Shown here: piece by piece, positions 26,923 to 34,799 of the stretch
Position numbering within the stretch: position 1 is the first letter of the stretch
How the letters are laid out: each line of letters begins with the position of its first letter
DNA from: Bacillus methanolicus
GTDB lineage: Bacteria; Bacillota; Bacilli; Bacillales; Cytobacillaceae
Direction of reading: 5' to 3'
DNA: 64,000 nt
NCBI RefSeq assembly: GCF_028888695.1
Contig: NZ_PNFF01000001.1
Span: forward strand, 1,497,501 to 1,561,500
Made by a program: the position numbers and the translations under genes
The notes under the pieces: model-generated
Database searches by the model: none
What the model was told of the DNA's origin: nothing
Seen by the model: the letters and a program-made list of their open reading frames with translations, nothing else

Positions 26923-28695
26923 TTAGGATTTGTGAGCCAAACCCGTAAATGCTATGCCTCTTCTCTTTTCAGATTCCCATTCAGGATTTGAAAGCGCTGT
27001 ACATTCTTGGAATGCGAAATGTTTACAACCGATGCACTTATTATAATCCAAATTAGCTAATGCAAAATCAATTGCTTCTCCTGTATGGTCAAAGAAATGT
27101 TCTTCCCCAATCTCCTCATACAGTCTTGTTTTTTTCAGGACTTCTTTCGGTTGGCTTTGGATGCCTGAAATAAGGATGATGCCCCCCCTTTTTTGAAAAT
27201 GCCGGATAATGCTAGCAAAATTTGCTTCTCCTGTTGTATCCATATAGGGTACTTTTCCCATTCGTAAAATCAATACTTTGGGACGGTGGTTAATCGTATC
27301 CATAATGTACGATTCAAACATTTGTGCCGCTCCAAAGAAAAGAGGACCTTCCACTGTAAAGATACTGATTTGGGGACAGTCATTCCCCTTGTTTACCACA
27401 TGCGGGCTTAATTTCTTACTTGAATCTAATGGATCCGGAAGCACCTTAGCAACCGTAAGAATTTCACTCATTCGTTTGACAAACAGGATGACAGCTAAAA
27501 TCAATCCCACCTCAACAGCGATCGTAAGATTTGCAAATACAGTGAGCAAAAATGTAATAACCAAAATCAAAGAATCACTTGTCTTTGTTCTAAGAATGTG
27601 GACGAACTCATTTCGTTCACTCATATTCCACGCCACAACCATTAGAATGGGGGCCATACTTGCAAGTGGAATGTTGGAAGCATATGGAGCGAAAAGCAAT
27701 AACACTGCGAGAACAACCAGACCATGAATGACACCGGACATTGGTGATGTCGCACCATTTTTAATGTTCGTTGCCGTTCTTGCAATTGCTCCTGTCGCTG
27801 GAATTCCGCCGAATAAAGGCGTTACCATATTGGCGATCCCTTGCCCGATCAGCTCTCGATTGCTGTTATGTTTACTTCCCGTCATTCCATCAGCAACAAC
27901 AGCGGATAGCAAAGACTCTATTCCGCCAAGCATGGCGATAACAAAAGCCGGACGAAGCAATTGTATAATTTTTTCAGTTGTTATTTCAGGTATTTGAAAT
28001 TCAGGTAAACCGCTTGGAATTTCACCGAAAGTAGAACCGATTGTCGCTACTTTTCCTGCAAAGAACATTGAAGCAACTATACTTGACACGATTAATCCAA
28101 TTAATGGTCCGGGAACTTTAGGAAATAATTTAGGTGTAAGTAAAATGAGAGTAAGTGAAACAATTGCTGTGATCACGCTATAAAAGTTCATAGTATTCAA
28201 ATTCTCGAAAATCTCTTTCATATTGGACAAGAAATCCTCATGCTTTTCGATTCCTGTAAGTCCAAAAAAGTTAGCAAGCTGGCCTGTAAAAATAATCACT
28301 GCGATCCCCGACGTAAAACCTATTGTCACAGGGCGTGGAATGAACTTTATTAATGAGCCTAGTCTAAGTACCCCCATTAGAAATAACATAACACCGGCTA
28401 AAAATCCAGCAATCAACAAATTTTCATAACCGTACGTCATGACTATTCCTAACAGAATAGGAATAAAGGCTCCGGTAGGACCTCCTATTTGATACTTGGA
28501 ACCGCCGAGAAGTGAAATCAAAATCCCCGCAATGATTGTCGTATAAATGCCATATTCAGGTTTTACTCCTGACGCAATAGCAAAGGCCATACCAAGCGGA
28601 ATAGCAATAATACCGACAATGACACCTGAAAGAAAATCCTTCCGAAAATTCTGAAAACTATAATCCTGAAATCTTCCCAATGAGAATTGTCTCAC
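26923..28695 (-). CDS. SulP-family anion permease with STAS domain and Cys-rich tail
   Basis: 590 residues: about 11-12 membrane helices (to about residue 400), with the SulP signature AIPLGMAFAIASGVKPEYG near the start, then a STAS domain (VEGPLFFGAAQMF, VLILRMGKVPYMDTTGE). The GTG at 28695 follows GGAGAAGGGG. SulP proteins import sulfate, or bicarbonate and other anions. Unusual is the C-terminal extension with YNKCIGCKHFAFQEC: three Cys in a CxxC-x(7)-C pattern after the STAS domain that could bind a metal or Fe-S cluster. It shares an operon with an ArsR-type regulator. Confidence 0.9.
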   Translation of the reverse strand: MRQFSLGRFQDYSFQNFRKDFLSGVIVGIIAIPLGMAFAIASGVKPEYGIYTTIIAGILISLLGGSKYQIGGPTGAFIPILLGIVMTYGYENLLIAGFLAGVMLFLMGVLRLGSLIKFIPRPVTIGFTSGIAVIIFTGQLANFFGLTGIEKHEDFLSNMKEIFENLNTMNFYSVITAIVSLTLILLTPKLFPKVPGPLIGLIVSSIVASMFFAGKVATIGSTFGEIPSGLPEFQIPEITTEKIIQLLRPAFVIAMLGGIESLLSAVVADGMTGSKHNSNRELIGQGIANMVTPLFGGIPATGAIARTATNIKNGATSPMSGVIHGLVVLAVLLLFAPYASNIPLASMAPILMVVAWNMSERNEFVHILRTKTSDSLILVITFLLTVFANLTIAVEVGLILAVILFVKRMSEILTVAKVLPDPLDSSKKLSPHVVNKGNDCPQISIFTVEGPLFFGAAQMFESYIMDTINHRPKVLILRMGKVPYMDTTGEANFASIIRHFQKRGGIILISGIQSQPKEVLKKTRLYEEIGEEHFFDHTGEAIDFALANLDYNKCIGCKHFAFQECTALSNPEWESEKRRGIAFTGLAHKS

Positions 28696-28858
28696 AAATA
28701 CCCCTTCTCCTCATTTTTCTATATTTGAATTTTTGAATATACATATAATATTAATATCCGATTTTTCATCTGTCAAAGTAAATTTTTTAAGCCAAGTTGT
28801 TTAACCTGAAGGGTATTCGCAAACATTATGTATATCATACATAAAACAGAGGATGAAA

Positions 28859-29551
28859 ATGGAAACAATAATCACTACTTCTATTAGAACACTGCTCGGT
28901 TTCTTTGTCTTATTTTTGTTAACACGTGTCCTCGGAAAAAAACAATTAAATCAAATGACATTTTTTACATATATCACCGGAATTGCTTTAGGGAATATTG
29001 CCGGAGATATGGTTGTTCACCGGGATATTAAATTAATTGACGGAGTCACAGGTTTGATCCTGTGGGCCATATTGACCTTTACACTTGAGTTCATTAGTTT
29101 AAAATCTTCCCGGGCAAGAGTGCTGCTTGATGGAGACCCTACGATTGTGATAAAAAACGGAAAGATTCTTGAAAAGGCAATGGCATCCAACAGACTAAAC
29201 ATGGATGACTTAAGCATGCTGCTTAGGACAAAAAACATATTTTCCGTCAGCGATGTTGATTACGCAATCCTTGAACCGAACGGACAATTGAGTGTGCTGA
29301 AGAAAGTCGAACTTGAACCTGTCACAAAGAAAGATGCGCAAATTACAACCAGCCCCCGGCAGTATTTGCCGACTGAGCTGATCGTTGACGGCAAAGTTGT
29401 TAAGAAAAATCTTCAGGAATTGAATTTAAGTGAAGATTGGTTGAATCAACAATTGCTGTTACAGGGGATCCATAAATATGAAGATTTGTTTTTTGCAGAA
29501 TTGCAAAGTGACGGGAGCATCTTTATTGATAAAAAAACAGATAATGAATAA
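28859..29551 (+). CDS. DUF421 membrane protein (YetF-like)
   Basis: 230 residues from ATG 28859, placed seven bases after AGAGG (the ATG at 28853 touches the site). Three membrane helices (about 8-75) include TRVLGKKQLNQMTFFTYITGI; a cytosolic DUF421 domain follows (DPTIVIKNGKILEKAM, KNIFSVSDVDYAILEPNGQL). It lacks the C-terminal DUF1657 extension of its paralogue at 5478. The nearby sspH gene suggests forespore expression; GTATT and CATACATA with an 18-bp spacer upstream are a weak sigma-G candidate. Confidence 0.88.
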   Translation: METIITTSIRTLLGFFVLFLLTRVLGKKQLNQMTFFTYITGIALGNIAGDMVVHRDIKLIDGVTGLILWAILTFTLEFISLKSSRARVLLDGDPTIVIKNGKILEKAMASNRLNMDDLSMLLRTKNIFSVSDVDYAILEPNGQLSVLKKVELEPVTKKDAQITTSPRQYLPTELIVDGKVVKKNLQELNLSEDWLNQQLLLQGIHKYEDLFFAELQSDGSIFIDKKTDNE

Positions 29552-29616
29552 GTAAAGGCATAAAACCACTGGACATTTCAAAAAATATAGTGACTTTATT
29601 GAGGGAGTGAAAACGA

Positions 29617-29796
29617 ATGGATGTCAAACGAGTAAAGCAAATTTTGTCATCTCCTGCTGATATTGAAGTAACGTATAATGGAGCATCAGTATGGATCGAT
29701 CAGCTTAATGAAGACGGCCGAACGGCGACCGTCCATTTGCGCGGTCCTTTAGAAGAGAGAACAGTCGTGGACATTTCAGAGTTAAAAGAAGGGTAA
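29617..29796 (+). CDS. sspH: Small acid-soluble spore protein, H type
   Basis: ATG at 29617 after GAGGGAGTGAAA gives 59 residues: MDVKRVKQILSSPADIEVTY, then NGASVWIDQLNEDGRTATV and a DISELKEG end. This matches the H-type SASP family (NxxRAKxIxxSxxxxxVTYNGxxVWI pattern). These are minor SASPs made in the forespore under sigma-G. It sits 66 bp after the DUF421 gene and is followed by a terminator. Confidence 0.88.
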   Translation: MDVKRVKQILSSPADIEVTYNGASVWIDQLNEDGRTATVHLRGPLEERTVVDISELKEG

Positions 29797-29803
29797 ACCA
29801 TTG

Positions 29804-29827
29804 AAAAACCGGGGCAGCCCGGTTTTT
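29804..29827 (+). terminator. Terminator after sspH
   Basis: AAAACCGGG-GCAG-CCCGGTTTT with T-tail; symmetric enough to act in both directions. Confidence 0.9.
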
Positions 29828-29849
29828 CTTGTTTTCTAAATTGGAATGA

Positions 29850-30040
29850 AGAGCATAAATGTAATCGACGGCTCATATATCAAAATGAAGGATCATATAT
29901 AGTAATGACGGCTCATTTGTCAAAATGAAGGCTTATATATCGAAACGACGGCTCATTTGTCAAAATAAGGGCTCATATATCGAAACGACGGCTCATTTGT
30001 CAAAATAAGGGCTCATAATCCGAAATAAAAGCTCATAAAA
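29850..30040. repeat. 20-bp-period repeat array A
   Basis: About nine or ten degenerate 20-bp units with consensus GGCTCATTTGTCAAAATGAA / GGCTCATATATCGAAACGAC, the two forms alternating. TCATTT-GTCA-AAATGA makes each unit a small inverted repeat. It fills the space between two convergent genes. Confidence 0.85.
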
Positions 30041-30079
30041 TTCCTAAGATTAGCATTCAAAGAGAGAAAAACTCTAGAG

Positions 30080-31333
30080 TCAATCTCTGTCTGCCCTCTC
30101 ATCCGATTGTACAATAGGAAGCAATACCGTAAATACCGTTCCCTCTTCACTGCTTGAAACTTCGATCGTTCCTTTATGATTTTCAATTATTTTCCGTGAA
30201 ACCGACAAGCCAAGCCCCGTTCCTTCTTCTTTTGTAGTGAAAAAGGGATCAAAAATATGATTAAGTATGGAATCAGGAATACCTGTGCCATTATCACGAA
30301 AAGTAATTTTCACTTCATTATTGATCCGTTCTGTCCGGATTTCAATAGCAAGAGGTTTCTCTCCTTTTGCATTTAAGGAATTAGTGAATAAATTCATGAA
30401 CACTTGAAGGAGTTCATCGCGGTCTCCTTCGATATAACATTCACCTGATTCGGGACTGATATCATAATCGATTTTTACGTTATAAAGAAACGCTTCACTA
30501 TTAATAAATTTACCGGCATAATCGAGAAAAAACTCTTTTACTTGAAATCGTTCCTCTTTCGTATCAGAAGGTTTGGCAATCCGCAAGAAATCTGAAATAA
30601 TCTTGTTAGCGCGATCCAATTCCGGAATTAGAAGGGACTGAAACAGTTCGGAAATTTCCGGGTCAACCCGGTTTTGAAGCAATTGTAAATACCCTCTGAC
30701 TGTCGTGAGCGGATTTCGTATTTCATGGGCAATGCCAGCAGCAATTCTTCCTGCAAGTGCTTGTTTTTCCGCTTCTTTTATTTTATTCAAAAATTGAAAA
30801 GTGCCTATCACCCTTTTTATCGTTCCATCTATGTTGTAAATAATTCTAGTATTCATAATTCCGTAATTGCGATCCAGAACTTCCTTATCAAAAACTTCTT
30901 TTCCGGTTTTAACAGTTTCAAGCAAGACAATTTTTTCGTCAGGTATTTGAAGCAATTCGCGAATGTGCTTCCCGATGATTTCATCTCTGTTTATATTGTA
31001 ATCCTTTGCGGCTTGCATGTTGCAAAGAGTAATAATTCCATCTTTATCAATAAACACAATGTGGTGGGGAACTAAATCCAATATTTTTGTCAAAAAGTGT
31101 TCAATTTTATCAAGATAACTATCAATGTCTGAAATCATTTGAAACCGGGGGCTCTTCTCGTCCATTTCCACTAGTTCGTCGACTGAAAAGCTGCCTCCCT
31201 CATATTTATGCACTTTAACACCAAGATGAGGATCATGATAAATGAAAGAAAATGGAATGTGTGATATGAGACGTTTATATAAATTGATTTCAGATTTTAA
31301 TTTTTCTATTTCAGTATAATAATTATCCATCAT
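30080..31333 (-). CDS. PAS-domain sensor histidine kinase (sporulation-kinase type)
   Basis: 417 residues from the ATG at 31333 (GGAG seven bases upstream). Soluble: an N-terminal region, a PAS domain (HHIVFIDKDGIITLCNMQAA), then HisKA with the phosphoacceptor in AHEIRNPLTTVRGYLQ and a HATPase domain with N-box DELLQVFMNLFTNSLNA, G1 DNGTGIP and G2 GTGLGLSVSRKI. The layout is that of the Bacillus Kin/orphan kinases feeding the sporulation phosphorelay. No response regulator gene is adjacent, in keeping with an orphan kinase. Ligand unknown. Confidence 0.87.
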   Translation of the reverse strand: MMDNYYTEIEKLKSEINLYKRLISHIPFSFIYHDPHLGVKVHKYEGGSFSVDELVEMDEKSPRFQMISDIDSYLDKIEHFLTKILDLVPHHIVFIDKDGIITLCNMQAAKDYNINRDEIIGKHIRELLQIPDEKIVLLETVKTGKEVFDKEVLDRNYGIMNTRIIYNIDGTIKRVIGTFQFLNKIKEAEKQALAGRIAAGIAHEIRNPLTTVRGYLQLLQNRVDPEISELFQSLLIPELDRANKIISDFLRIAKPSDTKEERFQVKEFFLDYAGKFINSEAFLYNVKIDYDISPESGECYIEGDRDELLQVFMNLFTNSLNAKGEKPLAIEIRTERINNEVKITFRDNGTGIPDSILNHIFDPFFTTKEEGTGLGLSVSRKIIENHKGTIEVSSSEEGTVFTVLLPIVQSDERADRD

Positions 31334-31506
31334 TGTTCTTCTCCTCATAAAACATTCAACCACTAAAATATATATCATAAATTTTAAGACTATCAACTTT
31401 TTTAATAATTTGACGGATAAACGATTTATTTCTATACTGAAAAAGCTAACAAAAAGGAGAATAATGAAATAAAATGCGATTAGCTTGTAAAGAAAGGATG
31501 TGCTTT

Positions 31507-31794
31507 ATGAACATTACGGGACATACGGTTGAAAAGCTGGAAGATCCCTTTGGAATTTTATCGGGAGAGCGTTATGAGTTTTTCTTAAACATTGAAGTGC
31601 CTGAGGATGATGAGTTATATACAGAAAACGGATTAAAGCTTAAAGTATTGTTTGTCATTGAGGAAGGAATTTCACGAATTTCCCACTATCATATCATCGA
31701 AAATACAACAGAGAAATACTTGGATTTTGAGCTTGAAGAAGATGAAATAAAAATGGTCGAGGCCTATTGCAAAGAACATGTGAGCGGGGTCTGA
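31507..31794 (+). CDS. Small acidic protein (DUF6509-like)
   Basis: 95 residues from ATG 31507, preceded by AAAGGATG. It is acidic and beta-rich (GILSGERYEFFLNIEVPED, KVLFVIEEGISRISHYHI), and I believe it belongs to the Bacillus DUF6509 family, with moderate certainty. Its last codons run into a GGGGTC-T-GACCCC palindrome at 31786-31798 that supplies the stop. Function unknown. Confidence 0.65.
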   Translation: MNITGHTVEKLEDPFGILSGERYEFFLNIEVPEDDELYTENGLKLKVLFVIEEGISRISHYHIIENTTEKYLDFELEEDEIKMVEAYCKEHVSGV

Positions 31795-31803
31795 CCCCCT
31801 CTC

Positions 31804-32085
31804 TTAAGGCTTATTTTTTAATTTGTATTTTTCTTTGAGCGATTCTGGCGCCATTTTCACGATTTGCTGCAAAATGAATGTTAACACTGTGATGTCATCA
31901 ATAACGCCAAAAAATGAAAAAAAGTCTGGGATTAGATCAAACGGAAAGATAAAATAGCCCGCTACTAATAACACGGAAATCATCTTTTTTGATATTGCCA
32001 CTTCGTTTGAAAGAAAAAAATCTATTAAAAATGGAAATGACCGGCGCACATTTAAAACAAACTTTAGTCTCTTCCAGAATTTCAA
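31804..32085 (-). CDS. DUF1232 (YkvA-like) membrane protein
   Basis: A TTG at 32085 lies right behind GGGAGGG and gives 93 residues. The DUF1232 core is KKMISVLLVAGYFIFPFDLI followed by PDFFSFFGVIDDITVLTFIL, with the conserved PxDLIPD and DD motifs. Function unknown. An IS256-family element is inserted 41 bp upstream of the start and has separated the gene from its original promoter region. Confidence 0.8.
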   Translation of the reverse strand: MKFWKRLKFVLNVRRSFPFLIDFFLSNEVAISKKMISVLLVAGYFIFPFDLIPDFFSFFGVIDDITVLTFILQQIVKMAPESLKEKYKLKNKP

Positions 32086-32126
32086 TGAAAACCCTCCCTT
32101 GAACCGGAACCGGCAGGACATAATAT

Positions 32127-33688
32127 AGTTAAGTCCATATAATTGTGTAAAAAGGGAAATAGAAAAAGAGCCATGTTGCTTCCCCTTTGGTAGAATAAAC
32201 AGTGGACAAACAAACACCAAACATAAGGAGGAATGCAACCATGGCTCAATATCATATTACCCTAAATGATGAACTTCTGCACGGGTTATTCACCAGAGAT
32301 GAAGGATTAGCTAAGCTACTGGAACAAGTCCTCAATCAAATCCTCGAGGCACAAGTAGAAGAACAGCTGGGGGCTCGCCGTTATGAACGAACGGAAGAAC
32401 GAAAAGGATATCGCAACGGTTCGTATCCACGCCAGCTGACAACCCGGGTGGGACGGTTGACCTTGCGCGTTCCACGCACAAGAGAGGGAGAGTTCTCTAC
32501 GGAACTGTTCCAACGGTATCAACGGAGCGAACAAGCACTGGTACTGGCACTCATGGAAATGGTGGTAAACGGGGTGTCTACCCGAAAAATCACCCAAATC
32601 ACAGAGGAGTTGTGCGGCACCTCGTTTTCCAAATCCACGGTTTCCTCGCTGTGCAAGGGGCTGGATCCGATTATCCAAGACTGGAATTACCGTTCCCTGC
32701 ATGAACATGTGTATCCGTTTGTGCTAGTAGATGCTATTTATACGAAAGTCCGGGAAGATGGACGGGTACGTTCCAGAGCCGTTTTGATCGCCACAGGAGT
32801 GAATGAGGAAGGATACCGGGAAATTCTTGGCCTGCAAATCGGAAACAGTGAATCGGAGTCCAGCTGGAGCGAGTTCTTCGGATGGCTGAAAGATCGAGGA
32901 CTCCGGGGAGTGGACTTGATCATCTCGGATCAGCACGGCGGGCTGGTGCAAGCGATTGAAAAGCATTTCCAAGGTGCTACATGGCAGCGATGCCAGACAC
33001 ATTTTATTCGCAATATCCTCGATGCCGCACCAAAGTATATGCAGGATGCCTTGCTGGAGGAGATTCGCGGGATTCTTCATGCCCCAAACAAGCAAACGGC
33101 CCGGCTGTTATTGGAACAAGTGCTGGCCAAATGGGAAGAAAAAGCCCCAAAAGCCATGCAAATCCTTGAAGAGGGATTCGAAGACGCCACGGCTGTATTG
33201 GACTATCCGGACCGTTATCGGCGGCGTCTGCGTACGACCAACGGAGTGGAACGGCTGAACGAAGAAATTCGTCGCAGAGAACGGGTCATCCGCATCTTTC
33301 CGAACCGGGAATCGGTGTATCGCCTCGTTGGTGCCGTGTTGATCGAAATCGATGAAAAATGGATGTCGGGACGTAAATACTTAGATATGTCCGAATATTG
33401 GCAGTGGCGGAAAACGAAAGAGCAAGAAGCTCGATCGGTGAATCAGGAAGTTTCGGAGATGAAAAGAGTAGGGTAACCCCTTCGCTGTGTCAAGGAGAAC
33501 GTGGAATACCGGAGCGAAGCGAGGATATGCCGCGAAAGCTCCTTGACACGCCTGTTCCTTGACAACATGATCGTTTGTCCGGGAAGGCGACTGGCAGGGA
33601 GACTTGCCGGACTTGCCTACCATACGTCAAGTCATCAGGTCCATGTTGTCTATCAAAGGGGAATTTACACAATAATTAGGACTTGACC
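32127..33688 (+). mobile_element. IS256-family insertion sequence, copy 1
   Basis: 1562 bp. Ends carry imperfect inverted repeats (AGTTAAGTCCATATAATTGT at left, reverse complement of GGTCAAGTCCTAATTATTGT at right). An 8-bp target duplication CATAATAT lies at 32119-32126 and 33689-33696. The only gene is the transposase. Copy 2 at 43998-45559 has the same length in inverted orientation and encodes an identical protein. Confidence 0.95.
32241..33476 (+). CDS. IS256-family transposase (mutator type)
   Basis: 411 residues from ATG 32241 behind AAGGAGGAATG. DDE transposase of the Transposase_mut family: VDAIYTKVREDGRVRSRAVL, LIISDQHGGLVQAIEKHF, QRCQTHFIRNIL and the late acidic residue in TTNGVERLNEEIRRRERVIR. 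Intact and identical in sequence to the copy at 44210, so probably recently active. Confidence 0.97.
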   Translation: MAQYHITLNDELLHGLFTRDEGLAKLLEQVLNQILEAQVEEQLGARRYERTEERKGYRNGSYPRQLTTRVGRLTLRVPRTREGEFSTELFQRYQRSEQALVLALMEMVVNGVSTRKITQITEELCGTSFSKSTVSSLCKGLDPIIQDWNYRSLHEHVYPFVLVDAIYTKVREDGRVRSRAVLIATGVNEEGYREILGLQIGNSESESSWSEFFGWLKDRGLRGVDLIISDQHGGLVQAIEKHFQGATWQRCQTHFIRNILDAAPKYMQDALLEEIRGILHAPNKQTARLLLEQVLAKWEEKAPKAMQILEEGFEDATAVLDYPDRYRRRLRTTNGVERLNEEIRRRERVIRIFPNRESVYRLVGAVLIEIDEKWMSGRKYLDMSEYWQWRKTKEQEARSVNQEVSEMKRVG

Positions 33689-33765
33689 CATAATATTCTA
33701 TATCATCCCCTATTTACTTATACATATAACGTTTTTTGCTTGCAAGCTTTTTTGCAAATAAAAAA

Positions 33766-33789
33766 GCCTTCACTTTTATTAGTAAAGGC
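33766..33789 (-). terminator. Terminator of the YdjO-like gene
   Basis: GCCTTTACT-AATAAA-AGTGAAGGC on the minus strand followed by TTTTTTATTT. Confidence 0.85.
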
Positions 33790-33798
33790 CTGAATTCG

Positions 33799-34002
33799 TT
33801 ACACTTGATTTTTGCTGTAGTTATGAACAACTTGCAGCAATTTAGTCGTCTCTTTCATTTCACTTTTGCAAAGGGGGCATAAAGGCTTTTCACTGCTCTT
33901 AAAATTGTCTCTCATCCAACCTTTGCACTCATCCGATGTGCATTCCCATATCTTTGTTTCTTCAGTGACGATCTCTTCTTCAGTTCTTCTTCCGAACGCC
34001 AT
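33799..34002 (-). CDS. ydjO: Cold-inducible protein YdjO-like, zinc-ribbon
   Basis: 67 residues from the ATG at 34002 (AAAGGAGGG upstream). It has Cys pairs WECTSDECKGW and CPLCKS, a probable single zinc ribbon, and matches B. subtilis YdjO, a small cold-inducible protein of unknown role. It is followed by its own terminator and is next to a cold-shock gene on the same strand. Confidence 0.8.
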   Translation of the reverse strand: MAFGRRTEEEIVTEETKIWECTSDECKGWMRDNFKSSEKPLCPLCKSEMKETTKLLQVVHNYSKNQV

Positions 34003-34146
34003 AAAAAAGCCCTCCTTTTGTGGACTAAAACACATCCATTATATGCTTCGATTGCATTCATTAGAGCCATTTTTTATGAAAATGTAGTCCAAAGTAAAAG
34101 TGCAGTACAATTATAGTATACATGAACTTTACTCTTTTGACCAAAA

Positions 34147-34290
34147 ACAGAGCCTCATTGGGATGATGATTGGTACACAAAAGGATTTAAACAAAATACT
34201 TTTTTGAGTAAAAAAAAGAGAACAGGCTGTACTATGCGGCGGACTTACAAAGGATTTAAACAAATTACTTTTTTTGAGTAAATAAAAGAG
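34147..34290. repeat. Imperfect tandem duplication of a terminator region
   Basis: AAAGGATTTAAACAAA-TACTTTTTTTGAGTAAA-like sequence occurs at about 34179-34220 and 34247-34289, each linked to a GAGCC(T/C)CATTGGGA-like hairpin arm. It looks like a duplicated 3' end of the csp gene. Otherwise the 34.0-34.3 kb gap holds no gene. Confidence 0.6.
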
Positions 34291-34306
34291 CCCCATTGGA
34301 CTCTTT
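34285..34306 (-). terminator. Terminator of the cold-shock gene
   Basis: AGAGTCC-AAT-GGGGCTCT followed by TTTATTT on the minus strand. Confidence 0.8.
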
Positions 34307-34317
34307 CATTTTTTCCT

Positions 34318-34518
34318 TTATGATTTCTGGACATTGACGGCTTGTGGTCCGCGTTGTCCCTGTTCAATATCAAAGGTAACATTCTGTCCTTCTTCCAAAG
34401 TTTTGAATCCTTCACCTTGAATGGCTGAATAGTGTACAAAAACGTCATCACCGCCATCAACTTCAATAAATCCAAAACCTTTTTCGGAATTAAACCATTT
34501 TACTTTGCCAGTTGCCAT
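34318..34518 (-). CDS. cspB: Cold-shock protein (CspB/CspC/CspD type)
   Basis: 66 residues, complete cold-shock domain with RNP1 KGFGFIEV and RNP2 VFVHYSAI, starting [23 protein letters not shown] chaperone that binds single-stranded RNA/DNA. It begins behind AGGAGG and has about 100 bp of T-rich leader before repeat array B. Which of the Csp paralogues it corresponds to is not decidable here. Confidence 0.95.
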   Translation of the reverse strand: MATGKVKWFNSEKGFGFIEVDGGDDVFVHYSAIQGEGFKTLEEGQNVTFDIEQGQRGPQAVNVQKS

Positions 34519-34624
34519 TTGCTTGTATTCCTCCTGATTTCAATAATAACGTTTATAAGTATAGCCAAAGGATCAAATTCTTATTCCCTTTTTCTGCAAA
34601 AAGTTTACAGTGTTTTTTGATAAT

Positions 34625-34776
34625 ATTGCGATTTATCTGTTTTTATTGCGATTTTTTTGTTTTTATCGCTATTATTTTGATTTAACTGCGATTTTTCTGT
34701 TTTTATTGCGATTCTTTCATTTTAACCGCGATTATTTTGATATTACCGCGATATTTTCATTTTTACCGCGATTGCG
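34625..34776. repeat. 20-bp-period repeat array B
   Basis: Eight units of 20 bp with core AYYGCGATT followed by a T-rich half (ATTGCGATTTTTTTGTTTTT). They are placed between the 3' end of glpD and the csp leader. Confidence 0.85.
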
Positions 34777-34799
34777 GCCAGTGCCTGAAATTTTTCCAT

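Noticed and set aside
29850-30040. CRISPR array
   Set aside because: Units abut one another, differ at many positions and have no spacers; no cas genes are nearby. The same holds for the arrays at 34625, 37529 and 53218.
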